From Gammaproteobacteria bacterium (GTDB lineage Bacteria; Pseudomonadota; Gammaproteobacteria; Steroidobacterales; Steroidobacteraceae), in contig PLUE01000024.1 in the NCBI GenBank assembly GCA_003164785.1, forward strand, positions 27,922-91,921: a stretch of 64,000 nucleotides of DNA. The letters are read 5' to 3'. Shown here one piece after another: positions 27,912-36,165 of the stretch. The stretch's first letter is position 1. Each line of letters begins with the position of its first letter. Both the position numbers and the translations under genes were made by a program. The notes beneath the pieces are model-generated. The model searched no databases. It saw only the letters and a list, made by a program, of their open reading frames with translations, and had not been told where the DNA came from.

Positions 27912-28337
27912 CTAGACGGCCCGGTACACCTCGTCGAACCGCGCCCGCGCCACGATCCCGTGGTCGCCGGGTGCGTATTCGACCAACCAATCGCCGGCGG
28001 CTCCTTGGAGAACATCGCCACCGGCCGAGCGGGCCACACTGAACGCCTCCGTCATTTGCTTGCCGCGAATCGGTGCCGGCACATTGCGGTAACGTCCCGG
28101 CTCGCCCGGGCGAGCGGAACCGACCGGCCGATACTTCGCATCGAAGCGGGCACGAGACACGCACCATCGATCACCGGTCGAGCCGGTGAGCACCGCGTCG
28201 CCCGCCGCGTACCGATTGACGCCGACGGCGCTCGTCAATTCACCCTCAGAGGCCGCGAACTCGACCGACACGATTTCGTCCTTCATGATCCAGCGCGCCT
28301 GCCAGTCGCCCGCCAGATCGACGTCATCGAGATGCAA
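27912..28337 (-). CDS. Protein with two PGDYG-like repeats
   Basis: Downstream of gabT, the frame contains two related units: YAAGDAVLTGSTGDRWCVSR + FDAKYRPV and GAAGDWLVEYAPGDHGIVAR + FDEVYRAV. Each resembles the short PGDYG domain (GDW/Y...F...Y.PV). I set the start at the TTG at 28337, 8 bases after the gabT stop, giving 141 residues; the ATG at 28286 is an alternative (124 residues). Neither has a convincing ribosome binding site. The function is unknown; the gene is probably read with gabT. It is convergent with the TonB receptor gene. Confidence 0.65.
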   Translation of the reverse strand: MHLDDVDLAGDWQARWIMKDEIVSVEFAASEGELTSAVGVNRYAAGDAVLTGSTGDRWCVSRARFDAKYRPVGSARPGEPGRYRNVPAPIRGKQMTEAFSVARSAGGDVLQGAAGDWLVEYAPGDHGIVARARFDEVYRAV

Positions 28338-28345
28338 GAACGCGC

Positions 28346-29647
28346 TCAGGCCACCGCGCGGGTGGTCTCCTCTCCATAGACATCGTGCAGCGCGGCTGAA
28401 AGAATGCTCAATCCCTCCTCCAGCACCGCATCCGGAATGGTCAGGGGAGCCAGCAATCGCACCACGTTGGCGGCCGTGCCGCACGACAACAAGATCAGCC
28501 CCCGCTTTTCGGCGTGCGCCAATACCGCGGCGGTCGACTCGGCGTCGGGCTCCTTGGACTTCGCGTCCTTCACCAACTCGAACGCCACCATCGCACCCAA
28601 CCCGCGCACGTCGCCGATACCCGGCATGCGCTTCGCGAGGGCGTCGAGGTGGCTGCGCATCTTCTGGCCCAGCCGCGCCGCCCTCGCGCAGAGATCCTCG
28701 GTCTCGATCACATCGAGCACGGCGTGCGCCGCCGCGATGCTGACCGGGTGGCCGCCGTAGGTGCCGCCCAAACCGCCGGGATGCGCGGCATCCATGATGG
28801 AAGCCCGGCCGGTGACCGCCGATAACGGAAAGCCGCCGCCCAGGCCCTTGGCGAGCGTGACGATGTCCGGCACCACGCCGGCATGCTCGATCGAGAACAT
28901 CTTCCCCGTACGAGCGATTCCCCCTTGCACCTCATCCGCGATCAGCACGATCCCATACTCGTCGCACAGGCGGCGTAGAGCACGCAGAAACTCGGGCGGA
29001 GCCACATTGAATCCACCCTCGCCCTGCACCGGTTCGATGATGATCGCGGCAACCGCGCGCGGATCGACGTCGCCGTGGAACACACGGTCGAGGTCTGCCA
29101 AGGCGTGTTCGATCGTGATGTCCCGATACGGCTGTGGGAATTCGACGTGGTACACCTCGGCCGGAAACGGCCCAAAGCCGCGCTTGTAGGGCATCACCTT
29201 GCCGGTGAGCGCCATGGTCATGTGCGTACGTCCGTGGAACCCCCCGGAAAACGCGATGATGGCCGAGCGCTTGGTGTAATACCGCGCGATTTTGACGGCG
29301 TTTTCGACGGCTTCGGCGCCGGAATTCAAAAACAGGGTCTTCTTGGAAAAATCCCCCGGCGCGAGGGCGTTCAGTCGCTCTGCCAGCCGCACGTATGACT
29401 CATACGGCGACACGTGGAAGCACGTGTGCGTGAATGCCTCGGCTTGCTGCGCCACAGCGGCCATGATGGCCGGATGCCGATGCCCGGTATTGAGGACGGC
29501 GATACCTGCTGCGAAGTCGATATAGCGCTTGCCATCCACATCCCACAATTCGGCGTTCTCAGCCTTGGCGACGTAAATTCCCTTGGTGCTCACGCCGTTG
29601 GGTACTGCGGCGGCTTTGCGGGCTTTGAGTTCGAGTGATGTAGGCAT
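28346..29647 (-). CDS. gabT: 4-aminobutyrate aminotransferase
   Basis: The 433-residue class III aminotransferase contains the PLP lysine Lys267 (TLAKGLGGGFP), Asp238 (LIADEVQGG), and the GabT-like stretch AIIIEPVQGEGGFNVAPPEF. It moves the amino group of 4-aminobutyrate to 2-oxoglutarate, giving succinate semialdehyde. The ATG at 29647 has AGGA upstream. No gabD is adjacent, so a related omega-amino acid substrate cannot be excluded. It is divergent from fdhD. Confidence 0.92.
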   Translation of the reverse strand: MPTSLELKARKAAAVPNGVSTKGIYVAKAENAELWDVDGKRYIDFAAGIAVLNTGHRHPAIMAAVAQQAEAFTHTCFHVSPYESYVRLAERLNALAPGDFSKKTLFLNSGAEAVENAVKIARYYTKRSAIIAFSGGFHGRTHMTMALTGKVMPYKRGFGPFPAEVYHVEFPQPYRDITIEHALADLDRVFHGDVDPRAVAAIIIEPVQGEGGFNVAPPEFLRALRRLCDEYGIVLIADEVQGGIARTGKMFSIEHAGVVPDIVTLAKGLGGGFPLSAVTGRASIMDAAHPGGLGGTYGGHPVSIAAAHAVLDVIETEDLCARAARLGQKMRSHLDALAKRMPGIGDVRGLGAMVAFELVKDAKSKEPDAESTAAVLAHAEKRGLILLSCGTAANVVRLLAPLTIPDAVLEEGLSILSAALHDVYGEETTRAVA

Positions 29648-29698
29648 GGAAATATCCTCAAAATGGTGCGGGCAGGCCGGGAACGGTATCATTGGATC

Positions 29699-30583
29699 AT
29701 GAGCACGGCAAAAAACATCGCGCCCGCCGCTGGCGAGTCGGCTCGACCCGCCACCACCGTGGCCGCCGGCACGCTCAAAGTTCGCGTGCTGCGCGCGGGT
29801 CTCGACAGCCAGGTCAGCAAGGACGACCGCGTTGCCGTGGAAGCCCCCCTGGAGTTTCAGTTACATCATCCCGCGTTGGGCATGGAACCCGCGTCGTTCG
29901 GCGCAACCATGAGGACGCCGGGCGACGATGAATGGCTGGCCGCGGGGCTTCTGTACGGCGAAGGGGTCGTCAATCATCCGTCGGACATCGAAGTCATCGA
30001 ATCCAGCACCCGTCGCCCCAATGTGATCAACGTCCGCTTGAGGCCGGAAGTACAAGTCGAGTCCCAGTTCGCGGCCCGACGCTTCTCCGCCGGCTCGAGC
30101 TGCGGAGTTTGCGGCACCACCGGCTTGGACGCGGCCATCGCACGGGCGGCGGCCACCGAGATCGTCGACTCTGGCCGGACCGACTTGTCGGTCCTGCTGG
30201 GGCTCCCCGAACGCATGCGCCGCGAACAGTCGAAATTCGGCGATACGGGCGGCATTCACGCCGCCGCGCTGTTCGATTTTTCGGGAAATCTGTTGACCGT
30301 CGCCGAGGATGTCGGCCGGCACAATGCCTTCGATAAACTCGTGGGCGAAAATTTCATGGCGGGGCGGCTGCCCTTGAGCAACCGCATCGTCCTGCTGAGC
30401 GGACGCGCGAGCTTCGAATTGGTTCAAAAGGCTCTGCGAGCCGGCGTCTCCATCCTCGCCGCCATCGGCGCTCCGTCGAGTCTGGCCGTGAACCTGGCGG
30501 TCGCCTCGGGTTTGACACTGGTGGGCTTCTTGCGCGAGGCCCATTGCAACATCTACTCCAATCCCCAACGATTGGGCTTTTAG
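29699..30583 (+). CDS. fdhD: Formate dehydrogenase accessory sulfurtransferase FdhD
   Basis: The 294-residue protein has the FdhD fold with the conserved loop SCGVCGTT (Cys135, Cys138) that carries the transferred sulfur, and the motifs AEDVGRHNAFDKLVG and SGRASFELVQK. FdhD passes sulfur from IscS to the molybdenum cofactor of formate dehydrogenases. The ATG at 29699 is chosen; one at 29663 would add 12 residues. No formate dehydrogenase subunit is in the window. Its stop overlaps the next minus-strand gene by 4 bases. Confidence 0.93.
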   Translation: MSTAKNIAPAAGESARPATTVAAGTLKVRVLRAGLDSQVSKDDRVAVEAPLEFQLHHPALGMEPASFGATMRTPGDDEWLAAGLLYGEGVVNHPSDIEVIESSTRRPNVINVRLRPEVQVESQFAARRFSAGSSCGVCGTTGLDAAIARAAATEIVDSGRTDLSVLLGLPERMRREQSKFGDTGGIHAAALFDFSGNLLTVAEDVGRHNAFDKLVGENFMAGRLPLSNRIVLLSGRASFELVQKALRAGVSILAAIGAPSSLAVNLAVASGLTLVGFLREAHCNIYSNPQRLGF

Positions 30584-30783
30584 CCGACGCTGAACTTGTC
30601 CTTGATCGGAGCGCTGCCCACCAACCAGTTCGACGCCTGAGTCGCACCCTCCGTAAACCACGCGCGTCCGGACTTCATGGCTTCCAAGACCTTCGGGTAG
30701 GTCGCCACGTCCTGCAGTGCGCCGAGATAGCTACCCCAGTCGCGGCGGTTCAAGAAATTGCCCTTCGGATTGCCGTTTTGCAT
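30580..30783 (-). CDS. Small hypothetical protein
   Basis: A 67-residue frame starting MQNGNPKGNFLNRRDWGSYL has GAGG six bases before its ATG, which supports translation. It is hydrophilic with no signal peptide, membrane helix or motif that I recognise. It lies 19 bases after the DUF883-like gene, so the two may form a unit. The 3' end overlaps fdhD by 4 bases. Confidence 0.6.
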   Translation of the reverse strand: MQNGNPKGNFLNRRDWGSYLGALQDVATYPKVLEAMKSGRAWFTEGATQASNWLVGSAPIKDKFSVG

Positions 30784-30802
30784 GATATTCCTCGCGAACT
30801 CT

Positions 30803-31027
30803 TTAAAAACGCCGGGACAACCAATGCCCGGCCGCCAGACCGATCAAGCCGGCCATTCCAACCACCAGCCACGGATTTGCGCGCACATACTCATCGGAAC
30901 GCTCGATCAGCCGAGGTTCTTTGAAGGACCCGGCCACCGTCGACAAGCCGACAGAAGGACTCGAGCCAACGCCACCGACGTGCAAATCGCGCTTAGGCTT
31001 GGCAGAACTATTCAAACTGGTCATCAC
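30803..31027 (-). CDS. Small membrane-anchored protein, DUF883/ElaB-like tail
   Basis: The 74-residue product ends in DEYVRANPWLVVGMAGLIGL + AAGHWLSRR, the C-terminal anchor of the DUF883 family (ElaB/YqjD), inner-membrane proteins that bind stationary-phase ribosomes in E. coli. The coiled-coil N-terminal part of that family is missing and replaced by about 45 polar residues. GGAG lies 8 bases before the GTG at 31027. Function is inferred only from the anchor. Confidence 0.7.
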   Translation of the reverse strand: MMTSLNSSAKPKRDLHVGGVGSSPSVGLSTVAGSFKEPRLIERSDEYVRANPWLVVGMAGLIGLAAGHWLSRRF

Positions 31028-31139
31028 GAGCGCGTCTCCTTCGGTTCAGTGAATGGCACTATGACGGCGTCCACTTGGCGTACACAGTCGGTGGACAGCC
31101 CCGCCCATCGTAGGATTACGCTCACTACCTTAGGAGATT

Positions 31140-31253
31140 ATGGCAACTGGGGGAAAGTTCAATGTGTCGCTTGGCGGCGACCGTCACATGAGGGAAAGGC
31201 GACCGCCGCGAACGGGGAAGGCGGCCGCCATGGAGGCGGCCCAGGTCAATTGA
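31140..31253 (+). CDS. Possible 37-residue protein
   Basis: An ATG at 31140 is preceded by AGGAG with ideal spacing and opens 37 codons (MATGGKFNVSLGGDRHMRER...) that end at TGA 31251-31253, inside an 18-base palindrome. It is rich in Arg, Gly and Ala and resembles no family that I know. It overlaps the 3' end of the minus-strand DUF6515 gene by 8 bases. The ribosome binding site is the only evidence. Confidence 0.3.
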   Translation: MATGGKFNVSLGGDRHMRERRPPRTGKAAAMEAAQVN

Positions 31254-31258
31254 CCTGG
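31241..31258. repeat. 18-base perfect palindrome at the DUF6515 stop codon
   Basis: CCAGGTCAATTGACCTGG is self-complementary. On the minus strand it encodes the last residues QVN and stop of the DUF6515 protein; on the plus strand it does the same for the possible 37-residue protein. It could form a short terminator hairpin or bind a regulator. Confidence 0.6.
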
Positions 31259-32004
31259 TAGCCCCGACCCTGCAAGCACGCGGACATCGCGCGGTTGTAA
31301 TTGGCGCGACTCCGATTCGGATCACCCGCCACGCCACCGCCCGATTGGGTCGGATCGAAGCCGGTTTGATTCTTTGCCCAACTGTGGCATTCGAACTGAT
31401 CGGCGGCCTGCTGATCCTTCGTCTGACCGTTCTTCGGGTAGACGATCGGATCATCGGCCCCACCCTGAGGGCTTTCCGGAGCTGGCGACGGCTCATCCGC
31501 ATTGGCGGGCGGATCGACGACCTCGTAGCCGTTCTGATCGGGCTGCCAGGTGTAATAGACATTGTCCGCGTAGTAATACGGGTTACCCCCGATCCACACC
31601 GTCGAGTAAAACGGCGGCAACACCGAAATCACCAGGCCCGCGGGCGGCCGAACGACGATAAAGCCGGGGCCCTGCGGCGCATACCAAACACCGGCGCTGA
31701 AATAAAAGCGATCACTCCCGCGGTAGTACGGCCGGTATTCGCCCGGCAACGACGGGCGCACCGTGCCCATGGGAGGATAGTAGCGTCCATGGTTGTAGCG
31801 CGGATCCAGCACCTGGCCGCGCCCATCGAATGCCGGACGGCCAGCCACCGGGCCGCCCGGGCTTGCGGCCGCACGGGCAGCTCCGTGAGGACGCCCCTCG
31901 GGCTGCGGATGTTCCTCCGCGGCGCTCGCCACGCTGGCCCATTGCCCGCCCGCCGCGAGCAACACCAAGGACAGCAAACCTACCTTCGCTTTAATGCCGC
32001 TCAT
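31246..32004 (-). CDS. Exported DUF6515-like protein
   Basis: The 252-residue product has a signal peptide (cleaved near residue 28), a Gly/Pro/Arg-rich stretch, and the aromatic block YFSAGVWYAPQGPGFIVVRP ... NPYYYADNVYYTW typical of DUF6515. The C-terminal 70 residues (VYPKNGQTKDQQAADQFECH, WAKNQTGFDPTQ, ACLQGRGYQV) closely match the end of the next gene, so that module is shared between the two. The ATG at 32004 fits the signal peptide; an earlier frame does not. It probably resides in the periplasm or outer membrane. Confidence 0.8.
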   Translation of the reverse strand: MSGIKAKVGLLSLVLLAAGGQWASVASAAEEHPQPEGRPHGAARAAASPGGPVAGRPAFDGRGQVLDPRYNHGRYYPPMGTVRPSLPGEYRPYYRGSDRFYFSAGVWYAPQGPGFIVVRPPAGLVISVLPPFYSTVWIGGNPYYYADNVYYTWQPDQNGYEVVDPPANADEPSPAPESPQGGADDPIVYPKNGQTKDQQAADQFECHSWAKNQTGFDPTQSGGGVAGDPNRSRANYNRAMSACLQGRGYQVN

Positions 32005-32014
32005 GGTTACGAAC

Positions 32015-32572
32015 TCAGCTGATGGAATAGCCACGACCCTGCAGGCAGGCACCCAATGCGCGCCGGTAGGAGTCCGCCCGCGCGTGCCCCTCCGCCATGC
32101 TTGCATTGATCTGCTGCTGGGTCATATTTGCCTGTTGCTGAGCACTCGCATCCGCGGCGGTGCCGACGACGGCGCCGGTGGCGCCGCCGATCAACAGGCC
32201 CGCTCCCGCATTTCGCGGTCCCGCGATCAGCGCACCCAAAATGGCGCCGCCAATGGCCCCCGCTGCGGTGCCGGACCCCGGCGGATTGGCCGGTTGCACC
32301 ACCACCCGCTCGTAGGGGTTGGCGTCTGCCCGGCTCGGATCCACGCCCGTCTGCTGGACCGCCCACAGATGACATTCATACCGATCTCGATCGGTCTGTT
32401 CCGGGCTTTGCCCATTGTTCGGGTACACGAAGATCTTCTGAGGCGGCGGGGTCGCGACCCGCACCGTACGCGGCGGCGGCGTCACGCAGGCCGCCAAGCC
32501 GCAGACCGCCACCAGAGGAATAGCAAAACGCAGGCTTGCCCGCGCAGTAATCGACCATAGTATCGTTTTCAT
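32015..32572 (-). CDS. Glycine-zipper lipoprotein
   Basis: The 185-residue protein has a lipobox LAAC (Cys29), then VYPNNGQSPEQTDRDRYECH, WAVQQTGVDPSRAD, a glycine-zipper membrane segment (AAGAIGGAILGALIAGP ... GGATGAVVGTAAD) and the ending ACLQGRGYSIS. The parts around the zipper are the same module that ends the downstream DUF6515 protein, 10 bases away, so they look like relatives that diverged by domain gain. The location should be the outer membrane. Function unknown. Confidence 0.82.
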   Translation of the reverse strand: MKTILWSITARASLRFAIPLVAVCGLAACVTPPPRTVRVATPPPQKIFVYPNNGQSPEQTDRDRYECHLWAVQQTGVDPSRADANPYERVVVQPANPPGSGTAAGAIGGAILGALIAGPRNAGAGLLIGGATGAVVGTAADASAQQQANMTQQQINASMAEGHARADSYRRALGACLQGRGYSIS

Positions 32573-32678
32573 AAACCTACGAACTCCAGTTCTCTGACAT
32601 TCAACGCCAAAAGCATGAATGGGTTGACCGCGCTGACGGGGTATAGTTTCCAAAACCGGCCGGACGGCGGTCGGTGGC

Positions 32679-33449
32679 CTACTTTTTGGGCTTGCGGAAC
32701 TTCAGGATGAACTGATCGGTCTTCCCCCGAACGCTGGGGTCGAAGATTTTGACCGCGCGCGAGTCGCCCGGCTGGCGCAGCACATCGCTGCCGCCGACGA
32801 ACACGAACCCCGCGGCCACCACCTCCTGCTTCACCGTCTCGGCGTCGATTCTGTGTAAAGTCGCCGTATCCCGGGTCCCGGAGCCGGGTTCTGCCGCATG
32901 ATCAACGATCAGGTAAATACCTCCCGGTTTGAGGCTGTCGAACACCATTTGGTTGAACACGCCCACATCCAGGCCGGGGAAATTGTGCAGGTCATGGTAG
33001 TTCTGAGACGTCCACACCAGATCGACGGGAACGGGCGCTTTGAGCTGTGCGAAGGGCTCGACCACCACGGTGACATTTGAATAGTCGGGCTGCGCCGCGA
33101 GGGCTTTGACGCGGGCGGCGAAGTCCGGCATGTCCGCCGGCGCATCCACGGCGGGCGCGGGAACCAACGCATACACGTGGCCCGAGGAGCCGACGACCTT
33201 GCTGAAAATCCGGGTGAAGTACCCACCGCCGGGCAGCAGTTCGGCAACCTGATCGCCCGGCTTGATGCCGGTGAAAGTCAGCGTTTCCACCGGCTTGCGG
33301 TTGGCATCACGTTGCTTGTCGGTGTCCGGACGGCCCGGATCCGCAACCGCCGTGGCAATGGCATCCGGCCCCTTGGCTGCCTGCGCACCCGGCGCCGTGA
33401 GTGCCAGCATCAACATCGTAGCGGCCACACCGGACAAATAACGCATCAT
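32679..33449 (-). CDS. Exported class I SAM-dependent methyltransferase-like protein
   Basis: The 256-residue product starts with a signal peptide ([20 protein letters not shown]), then a Rossmann methyltransferase core: motif I region [31 protein letters not shown], and post-[14 protein letters not shown]. It matches the COG4798 group, predicted methyltransferases that carry signal peptides. The glycine-rich SAM loop is present as PGGGYF. GGGGAG lies 7 bases before the ATG at 33449. How SAM would be available outside the cytoplasm is unclear; the fold may have another role. Confidence 0.82.
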   Translation of the reverse strand: MMRYLSGVAATMLMLALTAPGAQAAKGPDAIATAVADPGRPDTDKQRDANRKPVETLTFTGIKPGDQVAELLPGGGYFTRIFSKVVGSSGHVYALVPAPAVDAPADMPDFAARVKALAAQPDYSNVTVVVEPFAQLKAPVPVDLVWTSQNYHDLHNFPGLDVGVFNQMVFDSLKPGGIYLIVDHAAEPGSGTRDTATLHRIDAETVKQEVVAAGFVFVGGSDVLRQPGDSRAVKIFDPSVRGKTDQFILKFRKPKK

Positions 33450-33594
33450 TGGAAGACTCCCCTGTGTTCGACAACGCCAGCTCGACCGAGCGCCGCATAT
33501 TACCACTTGTGCCGCAGCCGGGCGGCACGTGCCAGCAGCAGGCGAGCACGCACCGGCGTATGATGGTCGGCCGACGAATCCCCGAAGGTTCCCA

Positions 33595-34956
33595 ATGAGT
33601 TTAAGCGTTTTCGATATCTTCAAGATCGGCATCGGCCCCTCGAGTTCGCACACCATGGGCCCGATGAACGGGGCGCGCAGCTTCGTCGAACTATTGGCAG
33701 AACGCGGGCTGCTCGAGCGCACGGCGCAGATCTCGGCGCAGCTCTACGGTTCGCTGGCGCTGACGGGCCGCGGTCATTGCACCGACCGCGCCATCCTGCT
33801 CGGCCTCGAGGGTCTGCGCCTCGACACCATCGATCCGGCCGTCATCGAACCCACCTTGAAGCGCATCCGCAGCACGGGGCGCATCAGCTTGCTGGGCCGT
33901 CATGACATCGCCTTCGACGAACCGCTCAACCTGTTGTTCCACTTCGACCAAGTGCTGCCCGGCCACACCAATGGCATGCGCTTCACCGCGCACGACGCCA
34001 ATCTCGACGTGCTCGCCCGCGAGGAGTACTACAGCATCGGCGGTGGTTTCGTCGTGCAGGCTGGCGTCGAAGCCGACGCGGGATCCACGCGTGCCGAACC
34101 CCCGTACGAGTTCAATTCCGGGGCGCGCCTGCTCGAACACGGCCGCGCAACCGGCCTCGAGATACATGAATTGATGCTGGCGCGCGAACGCACCTGGCAC
34201 AGCGACGCGGAGATTCGCTCGCAGCTCATGCGCATCTGGCAGGTCATGCAGGATTGCGTGCGCCGCGGCTTCGATGCGTCCGGGCTCCTTCCCGGTGTCT
34301 TGGGCGTACGCCGCCGCGCACCGAAACTCTATCGGCAGCTCATGTCCGACACGATGAGTCCGATGCATGCGCTCGACTGGGTCAACGTCTTTGCGCTGGC
34401 GGTCAACGAGGAAAATGCCGCCGGGGGTCAAGTGGTCACCGCACCCACGAACGGCGCGGCCGGCATCGTGCCGGCGGTGCTGCACTATTATCGGCGCTTC
34501 GAGCCGGGCGCGGACGATGACGGCGTGATGCGCTTCCTGCTCACCGCCGCCGCCATGGGCATGCTCTACAAACAGAACGCCTCGATTTCCGGCGCCGAGA
34601 TGGGCTGCCAGGGCGAAGTCGGCGTGGCATGCTCGATGGCCGCCGCGGGCCTCGTGTCGGCCCTCAACGGCAGCAACGAACAGATCGAAAACGCGGCGGA
34701 AATCGGCATGGAACACAATTTGGGCCTGACCTGCGACCCGGTGGCGGGCCTGGTCCAGATCCCCTGCATCGAGCGCAACGCCATGGGGTCGGTCAAGGCC
34801 ATCAATGCGGCGCGGCTCGCGCTGCGCGGCGATGGCTCGCACAAGGTGTCGCTCGATCAGGTGATTGCCACCATGCGCCAAACCGGCATCGACATGTCGA
34901 CCATCTACAAGGAAACCTCGCAGGGCGGATTGGCCGTCAACGTGCCCGAGTGTTGA
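33595..34956 (+). CDS. sdaA: L-serine ammonia-lyase, iron-sulfur type
   Basis: The 453-residue single-chain enzyme turns L-serine into pyruvate and ammonia. The 4Fe-4S ligands are Cys338 (EMGCQGEVG), Cys380 (GLTCDPVAG) and Cys391 (IPCIERN); the last residue is Cys453, which in this family folds back to the cluster as a tail-in-mouth ligand. The N-terminal half has [11 protein letters not shown], the beta-domain start. The ATG at 33595 is where relatives begin. It is divergent from the exported methyltransferase gene. Confidence 0.95.
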   Translation: MSLSVFDIFKIGIGPSSSHTMGPMNGARSFVELLAERGLLERTAQISAQLYGSLALTGRGHCTDRAILLGLEGLRLDTIDPAVIEPTLKRIRSTGRISLLGRHDIAFDEPLNLLFHFDQVLPGHTNGMRFTAHDANLDVLAREEYYSIGGGFVVQAGVEADAGSTRAEPPYEFNSGARLLEHGRATGLEIHELMLARERTWHSDAEIRSQLMRIWQVMQDCVRRGFDASGLLPGVLGVRRRAPKLYRQLMSDTMSPMHALDWVNVFALAVNEENAAGGQVVTAPTNGAAGIVPAVLHYYRRFEPGADDDGVMRFLLTAAAMGMLYKQNASISGAEMGCQGEVGVACSMAAAGLVSALNGSNEQIENAAEIGMEHNLGLTCDPVAGLVQIPCIERNAMGSVKAINAARLALRGDGSHKVSLDQVIATMRQTGIDMSTIYKETSQGGLAVNVPEC

Positions 34957-35043
34957 TGCTTTCACTTCGCCGCTGGCGGCGGCATCGGCGATTCCCGCAA
35001 TCACCGACTGCTTGATGAATTCGCGCCTTCCCGGCTTTCTCAC
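34957..35043 (-). pseudogene. Twin-arginine leader fragment
   Basis: From a GTG at 35043 the minus strand encodes VRKPGRREFIKQSVIAGIAD, an RR-x-F-I-K Tat signal, followed by [10 protein letters not shown] and then sequence antisense to sdaA. The mature protein is missing. It looks like the 5' end of a deleted gene for an exported enzyme. Confidence 0.45.
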
Positions 35044-35076
35044 GCCGTCACCCGATCGTCCGCACACAAGGTGGTA

Positions 35077-35151
35077 TCAACCTCCCAGCCTGAACACGCG
35101 CCGTGCATTCGAGTAATAGATAGAGGGCAATCGCCAAGCTGCTGCGCCGGC
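35077..35151 (-). pseudogene. C-terminal fragment, probably of an amidohydrolase
   Basis: Between two in-frame stops the minus strand encodes about 24 residues ending RLPSIYYSNARRVFRLGG. The ending Y-x-NARRVFRL is typical of amidohydrolase (TIM-barrel) C-termini. Only the tail remains. It lies just downstream of the BadF-type kinase and 33 bases before the Tat leader fragment. Confidence 0.4.
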
Positions 35152-35166
35152 TCATGCGGCGCAGGC

Positions 35167-36165
35167 TCATGCGTCACCTGCGGATTGGACCGCCCCGCAG
35201 CGCCGCGCGATTGCCGCGATCGCTGTCGCCGAGAGCGGCGTCCCGCTGAGCTTGGCGGCGTAGAGGGCGGCCCCGGCGCCCGGCGTCATCGTCGGCGCCA
35301 CGAACTCATACTCGCGACCACTGACGCGCAACGCCGAACGCAGCGGACCCAGAATCAAGTCGCCGAGTTGGAACATGCCCCCGGAATACGACACCGGCAA
35401 GGACGCATGCGACGGCGGACTCAGCGCGTCCCGAACCGCATGAACGAGCCCTGCGAGTTCACGCGCCGCCGCCTCGAACACCGCCTGCGCCTGAACGTCT
35501 CCGGCCTCGGCCGCACGCGCGACCAGGGGCGCCAATCCCGCGAACTCGCTGCGCGCCAGCGGCGGCGGCCCATAGACGGCTGCACAGAGATCGAGGTCGC
35601 CGCGAAGCTCGAAGCGCTCGCGGATCATGGCGTACAAAGGCCCCTTCTGGCTCCGGCCGTCGCTCATGCGCGAAAACAGGTTCAGGGCCTCGCGGGCAAC
35701 CCAATACGCCGATCCCTCGTCGCTGAAAGATTCACCCCAGCCGCCGGCCCGCGCCCGGCGACCCTCGAACTCGCCGTAGGCGATGGATCCCGTACCGGCC
35801 ACCAGATTGATGCCGTCGCGGCCGGCGAGCGCGCCCGCCCACCCGCACACCATGTCGTTGCCGCAACGATGACGCAGAGGCGGCAGCACCGTCGCGGCGA
35901 CGCCGTCCAGGCGTGGCAGCAGCGCGCTGTCCTCGCCATGGGCGGGCAGGCCGATGAAGGCGAAGGTCAGCTGTTCGGCAGGCATTGCCGCATCGTGCAA
36001 CGTCGCGCGAATGCCCGCGACCAGCATGGCCTCGAGCGCATCGACGCCGGTCTCGAGGTAATAGGCGGATCCCGCGCGATGTGCGGCCAGGACTTGCCCG
36101 GTCTCGTCGATCAAAAGGAAGTCCGTCTTGGTCCCGCCGCCGTCGACTCCGAGAAAGGTTCTCAC
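35167..36165 (-). CDS. BadF/BadG-type sugar kinase (N-acetylglucosamine kinase-like)
   Basis: The 332-residue ASKHA protein opens with MRTFLGVDGGGTKTDFLLID, the phosphate-1 motif of the BadF/BadG/BcrA family used in N-acetylglucosamine kinases. GLPAHGEDSALL, NLVAGTGSIAYGEFEGRRAR and SYSGGMFQLGDLI are the other nucleotide motifs. The GTG at 36165 overlaps the SIS gene stop as GTGA. Its place next to an AgaS-like SIS gene suggests amino-sugar phosphorylation, an inference from context. An upstream frame to 36309 is not supported. Confidence 0.87.
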   Translation of the reverse strand: MRTFLGVDGGGTKTDFLLIDETGQVLAAHRAGSAYYLETGVDALEAMLVAGIRATLHDAAMPAEQLTFAFIGLPAHGEDSALLPRLDGVAATVLPPLRHRCGNDMVCGWAGALAGRDGINLVAGTGSIAYGEFEGRRARAGGWGESFSDEGSAYWVAREALNLFSRMSDGRSQKGPLYAMIRERFELRGDLDLCAAVYGPPPLARSEFAGLAPLVARAAEAGDVQAQAVFEAAARELAGLVHAVRDALSPPSHASLPVSYSGGMFQLGDLILGPLRSALRVSGREYEFVAPTMTPGAGAALYAAKLSGTPLSATAIAAIARRCGAVQSAGDA

